Source: an uncultured Treponema sp.
GTDB taxonomy: Bacteria > Spirochaetota > Spirochaetia > Treponematales > Treponemataceae
Direction: 5' to 3'
Assembly: GCA_946538875.1 (NCBI GenBank)
Contig: CAMNHD010000115.1
Span: 1 to 5,857, forward strand
DNA length: 5,857 nt
Part shown: piece by piece, positions 1 through 5,496 of the stretch
Position numbering within the stretch: position 1 is the stretch's first letter
Layout: each line of letters starts with the position of its first letter
Position numbers and translations under genes: made by a program
Notes under the pieces: generated by a model
Databases searched by the model: none
Told to the model about the DNA's origin: nothing
The model's input: only the letters and a program-made list of their open reading frames with translations

Positions 1-38
1 ATGGGATATGTGTCTACGCTTATGCTGAAGTCTGCCAT
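1..38 (-). CDS. Start of an unidentified fourth operon gene (5' end only)
   Basis: Only the first 12 codons lie in the window, reading MADFSISVDTYP, and the frame is still open at the window edge. The start is well supported. The ATG at 38-36 sits 7 nt after AGGAGGA (52-46), the strongest ribosome binding site in the window, and the gap to the stop of the preceding 694-aa gene is 3 nt. The Shine-Dalgarno lies inside the last codons of that gene, so translation is probably coupled and this is the next gene of the SPFH operon. Twelve residues are too few to assign a family. No signal peptide is evident in what is visible. It is too short to be found by an ORF-length search, so it would easily be missed. 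Confidence 0.75.
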   Translation of the reverse strand, partial: MADFSISVDTYP

Positions 39-41
39 GGC

Positions 42-2126
42 TTAGTCCTCCTGGGATGATGGGGGTGTTTGGGGTGCGGTGTCACTCTGCGGAGCGGTGT
101 GGTTTTCCGGAGTGGTGGCGCTTTGCGAACCTGTGTCTTTCTGCAAACCGTCCGCGCTCTGCTGAGCGGAATCAGTCTCCCTGGCAGTTGCCGCACGCGT
201 CTCCGCTTCAAAATCACGGATAAGCGCAAGTTTTTCCTCAGCAATCTGCTGAACATTCATCGTAAAGTCTTCCATCAGACCTGGTTCAGTCCTAGGCTCC
301 GGCGGAATCTCTGCATAGGTTGCCGTATAAGTGCTCACAGGAACAATTCTTCTGCGCCTCAAGTCAAGCGACTGTAAGTTCTCCAGACTCTGCGACCTTG
401 CGATGTCCCTGCTTTCAGAATCCCTGAGAGACGCCTCATAGTATTCAATATGCCCGAACCTCTCCTCCTTGGCGTTGATGTCATCCTGAAGCCTTTCCAT
501 ATACGCCTGGAACTGTTCGCTTGCCTCAGTGCACTGCTTTGCCTGCATTTCAAAACCGGCAATAAGTTCAGCCGCATTGTCCTGCTCATGAACCTCGCCG
601 CTTTCCAAAGACTTGGTCGCCTTCATGGAATCCTGTGTAGCCTTGTAAGAAACATAAGTCTGATAGGCTGTGTTGTACTCGGCGTATGCATTGGTCAACT
701 GTGTGATAAGGTCGTCACCGGCCTTGCGGTTGTCACGGAACGCATCCTCCACATCCTGATGCCACTTGTTGAGATAGCTGAGTTTCTGGTCCTTGATGTT
801 GTTGTAAATCCTGAGACGCTCAATGCGGGTCTCGTTCATCAGATTCTTGATAACAGGCTGAAGAACTTCCTCCTCTATCTGATTCATTCCAAACGGCATG
901 TTGGTGCGGGAATTATCCTCCGCCACCCAGGCACCGCTGAAAAGGTCGTAGCGCACCCGTGAACTGGACTTGAGCTGGAAAGGCTGATAGGACTCTACAT
1001 TGTCCTGATAGTCAAAGTTTGTCTGCCGCACACGCTCAATCTCCTCTGCCTCAAGACTGGGTGAATACTGATTATGACCCGCCTTGAGCACAGCGGCAAA
1101 GATTCCGTTGGTGTAATCCATGAGTCTGCTGGTGGAGTTTGTCTTCAGCTGCGACACAAGCTGGACCGTTTCGCCAAGTTTTTTCATCAGCTGCTTGAAG
1201 TATTCAGAATTGTCGCCCGTCCCGTTCTTTTCCAGATCCTTTTTCATCTGGCTCAACTGGGTAAAGCCTGAAAGTTTGTCACCAAAGCCGTCTGTATTGT
1301 AAACCTTGACCACAGGACGTCCCTCGGTCTCGGTGGTTGCATATTCGCCAATAAAGGCATCCTGACTGCTTTCCGGCGGCACAACAGGAAGTGAAACCGA
1401 ACGCACATCGCTATCCCCGAGCAGGAAAGAAATGTTCCTTACCTGCCTGTCAATGTTACCTATATAGTCATGCATGGTGACATTCTGTACACTAAGGCTG
1501 TAGTCACTTGTATCAATCTGTTCAGCCTCGCTGTTTCCCTCGACCACAGGCACAGTCCTGATACCTTCCTCCAGGTCAGTAAGAGACTGCTTGAGCTCCT
1601 CCGGCTTGTGCAGCACAGACAGGGAAAAGTCAGTGTTCTGCATGGCACCCGTATGGTCCACGACAAAACTCTTGCCCTCAAAGGGGACCCGTGTGGCAAC
1701 CGGCACATACGCAACGCCCAGCTTTGACATCTTGTAGTCACGCCTTATATCGTTCTTGGCCTCTGTGAATCCCTGAATCTGCGAAGCGCATTCAGCAATC
1801 TCCTTGCGGGACTTGAGAAAGTGCACTAGCGCGACAATCACTCCGACCAAAAAGACAAGCGCGCCAAACAGTCCCTTGGCACCCCACAGGATTAAAAAGG
1901 TGATGGCAGAACCAAGAGTAAGAACCCCAAACACAATCATCAGAATCAAAGAAACCTTGTTCCTGTGCTCAGCGGCCGCCAGTCTGGCCTGGGCATCAGC
2001 AATCTTGTTCTCCAGAGCGACTTCCTCTCCAACAATTTTTTCCGCTGCCTTGCGGTAATAATCAAACAGAATGCGTGCCTGGTCATCATAAATATTGGAT
2101 GATTCGGCAAAAACTTTTCCAGTCAT
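42..2126 (-). CDS. Unrecognised 694-aa membrane-hairpin and coiled-coil protein
   Basis: I do not recognise the family. The start is the ATG at 2126, 6 nt after AGGAG (2137-2133). A TTG three bases upstream is also in frame but would be only 3 nt from the Shine-Dalgarno. From the N-terminus there is a charged helical stretch (about 15-55), two adjacent hydrophobic segments (about 58-82 and 86-105) forming a membrane hairpin, and a helical stretch (about 107-132). A mixed region follows (about 140-285), then long charged, Gln/Glu/Lys-rich, coiled-coil-like segments (about 290-330, 415-500 and 515-590) with an RRRRI basic patch near 590. The C-terminal 45 residues are a low-complexity Thr/Gln/Ser/Pro tail ending in acidic residues. 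No signal peptide and no catalytic motif are evident. A hairpin with both termini cytosolic and a large cytosolic body is the simplest topology. It is the third gene of the SPFH operon, 14 nt after the 241-aa membrane gene, so a structural or scaffold role at the membrane is inferred. That it is a real gene is near certain; its function is unknown. Confidence 0.93.
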   Translation of the reverse strand: MTGKVFAESSNIYDDQARILFDYYRKAAEKIVGEEVALENKIADAQARLAAAEHRNKVSLILMIVFGVLTLGSAITFLILWGAKGLFGALVFLVGVIVALVHFLKSRKEIAECASQIQGFTEAKNDIRRDYKMSKLGVAYVPVATRVPFEGKSFVVDHTGAMQNTDFSLSVLHKPEELKQSLTDLEEGIRTVPVVEGNSEAEQIDTSDYSLSVQNVTMHDYIGNIDRQVRNISFLLGDSDVRSVSLPVVPPESSQDAFIGEYATTETEGRPVVKVYNTDGFGDKLSGFTQLSQMKKDLEKNGTGDNSEYFKQLMKKLGETVQLVSQLKTNSTSRLMDYTNGIFAAVLKAGHNQYSPSLEAEEIERVRQTNFDYQDNVESYQPFQLKSSSRVRYDLFSGAWVAEDNSRTNMPFGMNQIEEEVLQPVIKNLMNETRIERLRIYNNIKDQKLSYLNKWHQDVEDAFRDNRKAGDDLITQLTNAYAEYNTAYQTYVSYKATQDSMKATKSLESGEVHEQDNAAELIAGFEMQAKQCTEASEQFQAYMERLQDDINAKEERFGHIEYYEASLRDSESRDIARSQSLENLQSLDLRRRRIVPVSTYTATYAEIPPEPRTEPGLMEDFTMNVQQIAEEKLALIRDFEAETRAATARETDSAQQSADGLQKDTGSQSATTPENHTAPQSDTAPQTPPSSQED
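46..52 (-). promoter_or_regulatory. Ribosome binding site AGGAGGA for the gene starting at 38
   Basis: AGGAGGA on the minus strand is a full anti-16S match. It ends 7 nt before the ATG at 38. It lies within the final codons of the 694-aa gene, directly before that gene's TAA (44-42). This decides the start of the truncated gene and suggests coupled translation. Confidence 0.8.
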
Positions 2127-2132
2127 CAAAAA

Positions 2133-2137
2133 CTCCT
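2133..2137 (-). promoter_or_regulatory. Ribosome binding site AGGAG for the 694-aa gene
   Basis: AGGAG lies in the 14-nt gap after the TAG of the 241-aa gene. Its 6-nt spacing to the ATG at 2126, against 3 nt to the TTG at 2129, favours the ATG as the start. Confidence 0.7.
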
Positions 2138-2140
2138 AAA

Positions 2141-2866
2141 CTAATCCCTGTAAAGCTTACGCTCCCTTACCAAAGCCTCAAGCTCCTGAAGAGGCCTTTC
2201 CAATTCCCTAACCGCAGAATCCGCAGTGGACAGTGAACACAAATCCGCACAACGTCTGAGAAGCGAAGCAATTTTATTGTCAAGCATAAGCGCCTCGCTA
2301 CGGGAACATGGAGCCGTGTAGCGGATTTCCTCAGCCAAAGCCTTTACCCTTCCACTGACAGCCTGTGCCGCATCCCCAAGAGACGAAACCTTGAGCTCCA
2401 GAACGGCCGCCTGATTCCTGAGATTTTCCTTGGCATCTGTGACAGGCCGCTCGGCAGACTCCACAGCGCCTACATGGGAACTTGCAACAAATCCAATGAA
2501 AACCAGAATACCCGCCACAAAAATAAAGGCAAGCAGCAGGACAATTCCCAGGGAGAGCGGGAAAATCCTCAGCAGCACAAGGACACTGAGCACAATGCAG
2601 AGGGCATTGAACGAAATGATAGTTCCCCAGAGCATGACAAGGGAAGGTCCCTTTCTGGCAAATCCCGCCGAAGTAACATGCGAAAAGAAAAAAGGACAGA
2701 AGAAAGCCACATATTCCAGGGCAATGCAGAACCAGAAGAATTTCTGCCCTGCAGGTATGGAGCCGTTCTCAAGATGCGGCGCAAAAAGCGCAAAGGCCAC
2801 TGCGATCACCGCAAGCCCAAAGGCAAAAAGACTTATTCTAATTATAAGCGATTGTTTTCTGGTCAT
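2141..2866 (-). CDS. Unrecognised 241-aa four-span membrane protein with helical tail
   Basis: I do not recognise the family. The N-terminal half holds four strong hydrophobic segments (about 7-29, 42-63, 77-99 and 104-128), with basic residues before the first (MTRK). This fits an integral inner-membrane protein with both ends in the cytosol. Residues from about 130 to 241 are charged and rich in Ala, Leu, Glu and Arg. They have heptad-like hydrophobic spacing and probably form a cytosolic helical or coiled-coil domain. Three Cys (about 187, 206 and 210) occur in the tail without a metal-site pattern. The gene starts 9 nt after the SPFH gene stop, and its Shine-Dalgarno overlaps that stop, so the two are probably translationally coupled. 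A plausible role is membrane anchor or partner of the SPFH protein, with the tail contacting it or the next, coiled-coil, product. This is inferred only from gene order and topology. Confidence 0.92.
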   Translation of the reverse strand: MTRKQSLIIRISLFAFGLAVIAVAFALFAPHLENGSIPAGQKFFWFCIALEYVAFFCPFFFSHVTSAGFARKGPSLVMLWGTIISFNALCIVLSVLVLLRIFPLSLGIVLLLAFIFVAGILVFIGFVASSHVGAVESAERPVTDAKENLRNQAAVLELKVSSLGDAAQAVSGRVKALAEEIRYTAPCSRSEALMLDNKIASLLRRCADLCSLSTADSAVRELERPLQELEALVRERKLYRD

Positions 2867-2871
2867 AAGCG

Positions 2872-2877
2872 CCCCCT
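2872..2877 (-). promoter_or_regulatory. Ribosome binding site AGGGGG overlapping the SPFH stop codon
   Basis: The minus strand reads TAGGGGGCGCTTATG. The A of AGGGGG is the middle base of the SPFH gene's TAG (2878-2876), with 5 nt to the ATG at 2866. The overlap points to stop/start coupling between the SPFH and four-span genes. The match to AGGAGG is imperfect at one base. Confidence 0.6.
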
Positions 2878-4108
2878 ACATCAATTTGTTGCCGCAGGAA
2901 GGACAGAACCTGACCCCGGGCTGCACCGGAGAACCGCACCTTGGACAGTTTGCACCTGCCATGCCTTCCGCACCCATACCGCCGGCCGCGCCACCAAGAG
3001 ACGCACCGCAGGTAGTACAGCGCCTGGCATTAGTTGCGTTGTCGCTTCCGCATACAGGACACGGATTGTAAGGATCGCCGCAGAACGGACAGAATCTGGA
3101 GGTGACAGGATACTTCTTTGCGCAGTTGGAGCAGAACACCTCCTTCTTCTGCGTCATACCGGAAGAACCAGGCATACCACCCATATTCCCCATAGCCATG
3201 CCGCCCATGCCACCGGCATTTGGGAAACCTCCAGTCCCGGCAGGAGGAGTCATCATCTGAGTTCCCATACCGCTGTTGCTCATGGCGCCTGTCATCATCA
3301 CAGCACCAAGCATACCTCCCATGCCACCCATTCCGCCACCGGAAGAAATAGCATTGTTGGCAACGTTGAAGGACTGCTGCTGCTGCCAGGTGTAACCCGC
3401 AATGTTCTGTGCGCTGCGGTCGGCAAGAGCCTGTGAAATCTTCTTACCTTCAGCAGTTGAAGTGTCCAGATCCACCGAAGTGATATAGAAGCCCGTAAGC
3501 TCCATACCATAGTCCTCCCAGAATACCTTGAGCGGATCCTCGATGAATTTGGAAAGAGGTTCCAGGTAAGCAGCAATCTGAGTTATGCCCACACGGTTGG
3601 AAGTCATATAGCTGACAATCGCACTGTTGGTCTTGGCAACAAGGGGCCCGGTAAAATGATCTGTGAGCTGGGCAGAGGTAAAGGTAGTGAGAGTGCCCAC
3701 AAGCTTTACCAGAAACCTTTCCGCATCCCTTACTTTGAGACCATAACGTCCGCTGGCCGTAAGCGGAATCATCTGCCCGTAATCAGGGTCCATAAAACGC
3801 ATTGAAGTGGTGTGCCAGTCAATCGTAAGCGGCGCAGTCTTGTTCACAAACCACACTTCGGCAGTGAACGGATTCTTGCCGCCAAACGGAATGCCGAACA
3901 GATTCCTGAGCAGCGGAAGGTTTTCTGTGGACAGAGTATGCTTGCCCGGTCCGAATTTGCCGAGGATCTGCCCCTTGCTGAAGAACACTGCCTCCTGACT
4001 CTCGCGGACAATCAGCTGAGTCGCGGTGCTGAGATTATCATGCGGAAAACGCCACGCAAAAATATCATTACTGGAAGGCTGCCAGTCAACAACGTCAATA
4101 AACGCCAT
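2876..4108 (-). CDS. SPFH/Band-7 family protein with three C-terminal zinc ribbons (YdjI-like)
   Basis: This belongs to the 'virion core protein' SPFH family (COG4260 type, like B. subtilis YdjI), soluble or peripheral membrane scaffolds with a Zn-ribbon tail. The ATG at 4108 is chosen because AGGAG (4120-4116) lies 7 nt upstream and the product begins MAFIDVVDW. The frame stays open 22 codons further upstream, but only to a TTG at 4174 without a good Shine-Dalgarno. With 410 residues, positions 1 to about 240 form the SPFH domain. Features include the VRESQEAVFF strand, the GKFGPGKHTL turn, and PFGGKNPFTAEVWFVNK at about 74-90, typical of this subfamily. A Gly/Met-rich linker spans about 257-318. 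The tail carries six CxxC pairs (C326/C329, C340/C343, C350/C353, C364/C367, C388/C391, C402/C405), enough for three four-Cys ribbons. No other Cys occurs in the protein. No transmembrane segment is visible. It is the first gene of a four-gene operon. YdjI functions with membrane proteins and PspA in envelope stress, so a similar scaffold role is inferred. Confidence 0.93.
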   Translation of the reverse strand: MAFIDVVDWQPSSNDIFAWRFPHDNLSTATQLIVRESQEAVFFSKGQILGKFGPGKHTLSTENLPLLRNLFGIPFGGKNPFTAEVWFVNKTAPLTIDWHTTSMRFMDPDYGQMIPLTASGRYGLKVRDAERFLVKLVGTLTTFTSAQLTDHFTGPLVAKTNSAIVSYMTSNRVGITQIAAYLEPLSKFIEDPLKVFWEDYGMELTGFYITSVDLDTSTAEGKKISQALADRSAQNIAGYTWQQQQSFNVANNAISSGGGMGGMGGMLGAVMMTGAMSNSGMGTQMMTPPAGTGGFPNAGGMGGMAMGNMGGMPGSSGMTQKKEVFCSNCAKKYPVTSRFCPFCGDPYNPCPVCGSDNATNARRCTTCGASLGGAAGGMGAEGMAGANCPRCGSPVQPGVRFCPSCGNKLM

Positions 4109-4115
4109 AATAAAA

Positions 4116-4120
4116 CTCCT
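4116..4120 (-). promoter_or_regulatory. Ribosome binding site AGGAG deciding the SPFH start
   Basis: AGGAG is followed by a 7-nt A/T spacer and the ATG at 4108. This excludes the longer in-frame extension to 4174, which would add 22 residues unlike the conserved N-terminus of the family. Confidence 0.8.
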
Positions 4121-4143
4121 GAAACAAATATGCAGAGCCTGCA

Positions 4144-4178
4144 CCCCTTCTGACTGGCATGCGGTTGTTACCAAGGGG
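4144..4178 (-). other. Possible leader hairpin in the operon 5' UTR
   Basis: CCCCTT (4144-4149) and AAGGGG (4173-4178) are complementary arms 23 nt apart. They lie between the candidate promoters and the SPFH ribosome binding site, so they would be in the transcribed leader. The stem is only 6 bp, with no poly-T tract and no recognisable riboswitch core, so it may be chance. Confidence 0.25.
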
Positions 4179-4199
4179 CAACTTCTGAATTATCCTGTC

Positions 4200-4226
4200 A
4201 TTATAGAAGAAAACAAGCTACAACAA
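4200..4226 (-). promoter_or_regulatory. Candidate second promoter (TATAAT) for the SPFH operon
   Basis: A perfect -10 TATAAT lies at 4205-4200, with a weak -35-like TTGTTG at 4226-4221 and a short 15-bp spacer. Transcription would begin near 4193, giving a leader of about 85 nt. The perfect hexamer is the main support; the -35 is poor. Confidence 0.4.
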
Positions 4227-4255
4227 ATTATAATCCTGAAAATCCGTTTCTGCAA
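4227..4255 (-). promoter_or_regulatory. Candidate main sigma-70-type promoter for the SPFH operon
   Basis: A perfect -10 TATAAT (4232-4227) is preceded by TTGCAG (4255-4250) with an optimal 17-bp spacer. The -35 matches TTGACA at its first three bases. Transcription would start near 4220, about 112 nt before the SPFH ATG. A third, weaker candidate, TTGTCA (4294-4289) with TAAACT (4272-4267) at 16 bp, lies just upstream. Confidence 0.55.
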
Positions 4256-4300
4256 GTTCTATCCACAGTTTAAAATGGAAAGCGGTTTTGACAACAAACA

Positions 4301-4343
4301 CAAAGTGGCTGCCGGCCGCGTACCACTTTCTCCCGCCACTTTG
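4301..4343. repeat. Inverted repeat CAAAGTGGC with two alternative partner arms
   Basis: CAAAGTGGC (4301-4309) has a perfect 9-bp complement at 4335-4343. A second, 7-bp complement CCACTTT sits in between at 4323-4329. The two right-hand arms compete for the same left arm, and the short-loop version encloses a GC-rich palindromic core (GCCGGC). It lies upstream of the operon promoters and about 190 nt after the stop of the 247-aa gene. It could be a cluster of three regulator half-sites or part of a termination structure. No strong poly-T follows the hairpin on the minus strand, so a classical terminator is not supported. Confidence 0.5.
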
Positions 4344-4489
4344 ATATTTATATTTCTGTGACAGTTTCGTACCGTATGTGTTCGGGGTAAAGCCCAGCAT
4401 CTGAGAGGAGAGTGCACTGATTACACTATGATGAGACTTTTTAAAATACAAGGATGTCCAGAAAGCCACGCCATGCGGAATTCATAACC

Positions 4490-4541
4490 GTGACGTAAAC
4501 TTACTGGACAAGCGTTTTTCTTAACGTGAAAGACTTACTGG
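4490..4541. repeat. Imperfect direct repeat at the 3' end of the 247-aa gene
   Basis: ACTTACTGG occurs at 4499-4507 and again at 4533-4541, 34 bp apart. Each copy is preceded by a related CGTGA-containing stretch with a small length difference. The right copy contains the stop codon of the 247-aa gene. This looks like a short local duplication of the gene's end, but chance cannot be excluded. Confidence 0.4.
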
Positions 4542-5278
4542 TTTGCAGCCGGGACAAGCTCTGTCTCTGATTGTTCAAGACTTGCCTGGTAGCGCTTTTC
4601 GCAGAACTTGCAGACTGTACCGCGACCGGCTTCGATTGCCTCGTCAGCAGTACCGGTTGTAAGCTCGTCAGTTCTGTCCAGGGCCTGGCAGTCTTCGTAC
4701 AAGTGGAACTTCTTTCCGTGCTCTGTCCAGTAAACAACTGAACCTGCATTTGCCTGTTCAAGGGCTTCCTTGGAAAGAGGATTCCAGTCATAGCTTGCAA
4801 GACCGCTTATCACAAGGAACACTGCGGCGACGGCAGTTCCTACGACCTTGGTCTTCTTGTCAGTATCCTTGTTGAGAAGGAGCAGAACTACAAACGGAAT
4901 GAATGCCACTGCGGCAACAAAAACACCCATGTTGTTCCACAACCAGAATTTTACTGGATTCTTCTGTGAAGCTGGATCGATGTGATTGGCCTTTTTCCAG
5001 AGCTGTGAACCGATGACTACACAGATAAAGTCCACAACCAGGGCACCGATACCTTTGTAAAGGGCTGGAATCTTTGGAAGAATCAAAAGTTTCTCCAAAA
5101 TCAATGCTATTGCAAGTACCTCGAATACGAGGGCTAACACCCAAAGAACAACCGCACCGACACGGAGTCCTGTTGCATTTCCGGATTTTGCTCCGGCGGC
5201 TGCAGTGCCTACCGGCTTGGAAGCAGAAGTCTGTCCTGTTGAAGCAGATTTGTAAGTATGAGTTTTCTTTTCTGCCAT
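4535..5278 (-). CDS. Four-span membrane protein with C-terminal H/C/C/C putative zinc site
   Basis: I cannot name the protein, but two parts are visible in its 247 residues. After a Lys/Ser/Thr/Ala-rich, probably cytosolic N-terminus (1-37), hydrophobic segments lie at about 39-62, 75-94, 115-136 and 144-162. The last 70 residues form a small domain, VYWTEHGKKFHLYEDC (182-197) through VCKFC (222-226). It resembles the short modules of pattern VYWT-x-GKxYH-x4-C ... CxxC found at the end of many bacterial membrane or nuclease proteins. H192, C197, C223 and C226 would bind one zinc. The start is the ATG at 5278, 6 nt after AAGGAG (5290-5285). With four spans the N- and C-termini should be on the same side, probably the cytosol. 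It is separated from the SPFH operon by 426 bp and from the nuclease gene by 251 bp, and it appears to have its own promoter. The shared theme with the operon (membrane spans plus zinc-binding tails) is suggestive but no more. The function is unknown. Confidence 0.92.
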   Translation of the reverse strand: MAEKKTHTYKSASTGQTSASKPVGTAAAGAKSGNATGLRVGAVVLWVLALVFEVLAIALILEKLLILPKIPALYKGIGALVVDFICVVIGSQLWKKANHIDPASQKNPVKFWLWNNMGVFVAAVAFIPFVVLLLLNKDTDKKTKVVGTAVAAVFLVISGLASYDWNPLSKEALEQANAGSVVYWTEHGKKFHLYEDCQALDRTDELTTGTADEAIEAGRGTVCKFCEKRYQASLEQSETELVPAANQ

Positions 5279-5284
5279 AAAACA

Positions 5285-5290
5285 CTCCTT
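5285..5290 (-). promoter_or_regulatory. Ribosome binding site AAGGAG for the 247-aa gene
   Basis: AAGGAG is followed by a 6-nt spacer TGTTTT and the ATG at 5278, which fixes this start. Confidence 0.75.
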
Positions 5291-5308
5291 ATGTTTAATA
5301 TTACTTTT

Positions 5309-5337
5309 AGTTTACAGCATTCTTTGCAGGAATGCAA
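5309..5337 (-). promoter_or_regulatory. Candidate promoter for the 247-aa gene
   Basis: TTGCAT (5337-5332) and TAAACT (5314-5309) are separated by 17 bp. Transcription would start near 5302 with a leader of about 24 nt. Both hexamers are moderate matches, so the call rests mainly on spacing, A/T-rich context and position. Confidence 0.4.
5317..5335. promoter_or_regulatory. Operator-like dyad GCATTC-N7-GAATGC inside the promoter spacer
   Basis: A perfect 6-bp inverted repeat, GCATTC (5317-5322) and GAATGC (5330-5335), has a 7-bp centre. It falls between and partly over the -35 and -10 elements proposed for the 247-aa gene, where a bound repressor would block RNA polymerase. The symmetry is seen directly; its function is inferred. 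Confidence 0.35.
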
Positions 5338-5395
5338 GTGTAATCTATCTTCATGCCCCCCATGCTGTTTGTTTTCCGATATTAATACAGCCTAC

Positions 5396-5490
5396 GCCCG
5401 ATTGGAGCCATGGGGCGCAGCCCCAGACAGACGGGCCGCTTGGCGGGACGGCTGGCCGGAGCGGAAGCGTAGTGGCGGAAAGCGGGTTTC
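5396..5490. repeat. GC-rich hairpin-bearing intergenic element
   Basis: This stretch is far richer in G+C than its surroundings: 43 of the 60 bases at 5431-5490 are G or C. It contains TGGGGC-GCA-GCCCCA (5411-5425), CCGC-TTG-GCGG (5436-5446), a longer pairing of CCGCTT (5436-5441) with AAGCGG (5480-5485), and repeated GCGGAA units. Dense nested hairpins in a noncoding gap are typical of dispersed REP-like or MITE-like intergenic elements. It could also serve as a transcription end for the upstream nuclease gene, though no poly-T follows. Its ends are approximate and its copy number cannot be seen here. The rest of this gap, 5341-5395, shows nothing notable. Confidence 0.5.
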
Positions 5491-5496
5491 TTGCCA

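Larger units (their letters stand above)
4109..4534. other. 426-bp intergenic region upstream of the SPFH operon
   Basis: No convincing gene is found here. The region holds, from right to left, an imperfect direct repeat (near 4490-4541), a stretch without obvious structure (about 4345-4485), the AAAGTGG inverted-repeat cluster, up to three candidate promoters and a leader segment. An 83-codon minus-strand frame (4469-4218) begins at a GTG without a ribosome binding site and overlaps the best promoter, so it is not called. No rho-independent terminator for the 247-aa gene is evident, so some read-through into the operon is possible. Confidence 0.6.

Noticed and set aside
2474..3436. Long plus-strand open frame (320 codons) antisense to the SPFH and four-span genes
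   Set aside because: Its product is a low-complexity His/Arg/Thr/Ser-rich sequence typical of an antisense shadow. The opposite strand encodes a clear SPFH/zinc-ribbon protein and a four-span membrane protein with ribosome binding sites.
4109..4174. 22-codon N-terminal extension of the SPFH protein from a TTG at 4174
   Set aside because: The ATG at 4108 has a well-spaced AGGAG and begins with the sequence expected for the family. The extension would start inside the leader, with no Shine-Dalgarno.
4218..4469. 83-codon minus-strand open frame in the gap upstream of the SPFH operon
   Set aside because: It starts at a GTG with no ribosome binding site, has no recognisable domain, and its 3' end overlaps the best promoter (TATAAT at 4232-4227). 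It could be a decayed gene fragment but nothing supports that positively.
5411..5425. TGGGGC-GCA-GCCCCA hairpin as a rho-independent terminator
   Set aside because: No U-tract follows on either strand, and the hairpin lies about 105 bp beyond the nuclease stop inside a larger hairpin-rich element.
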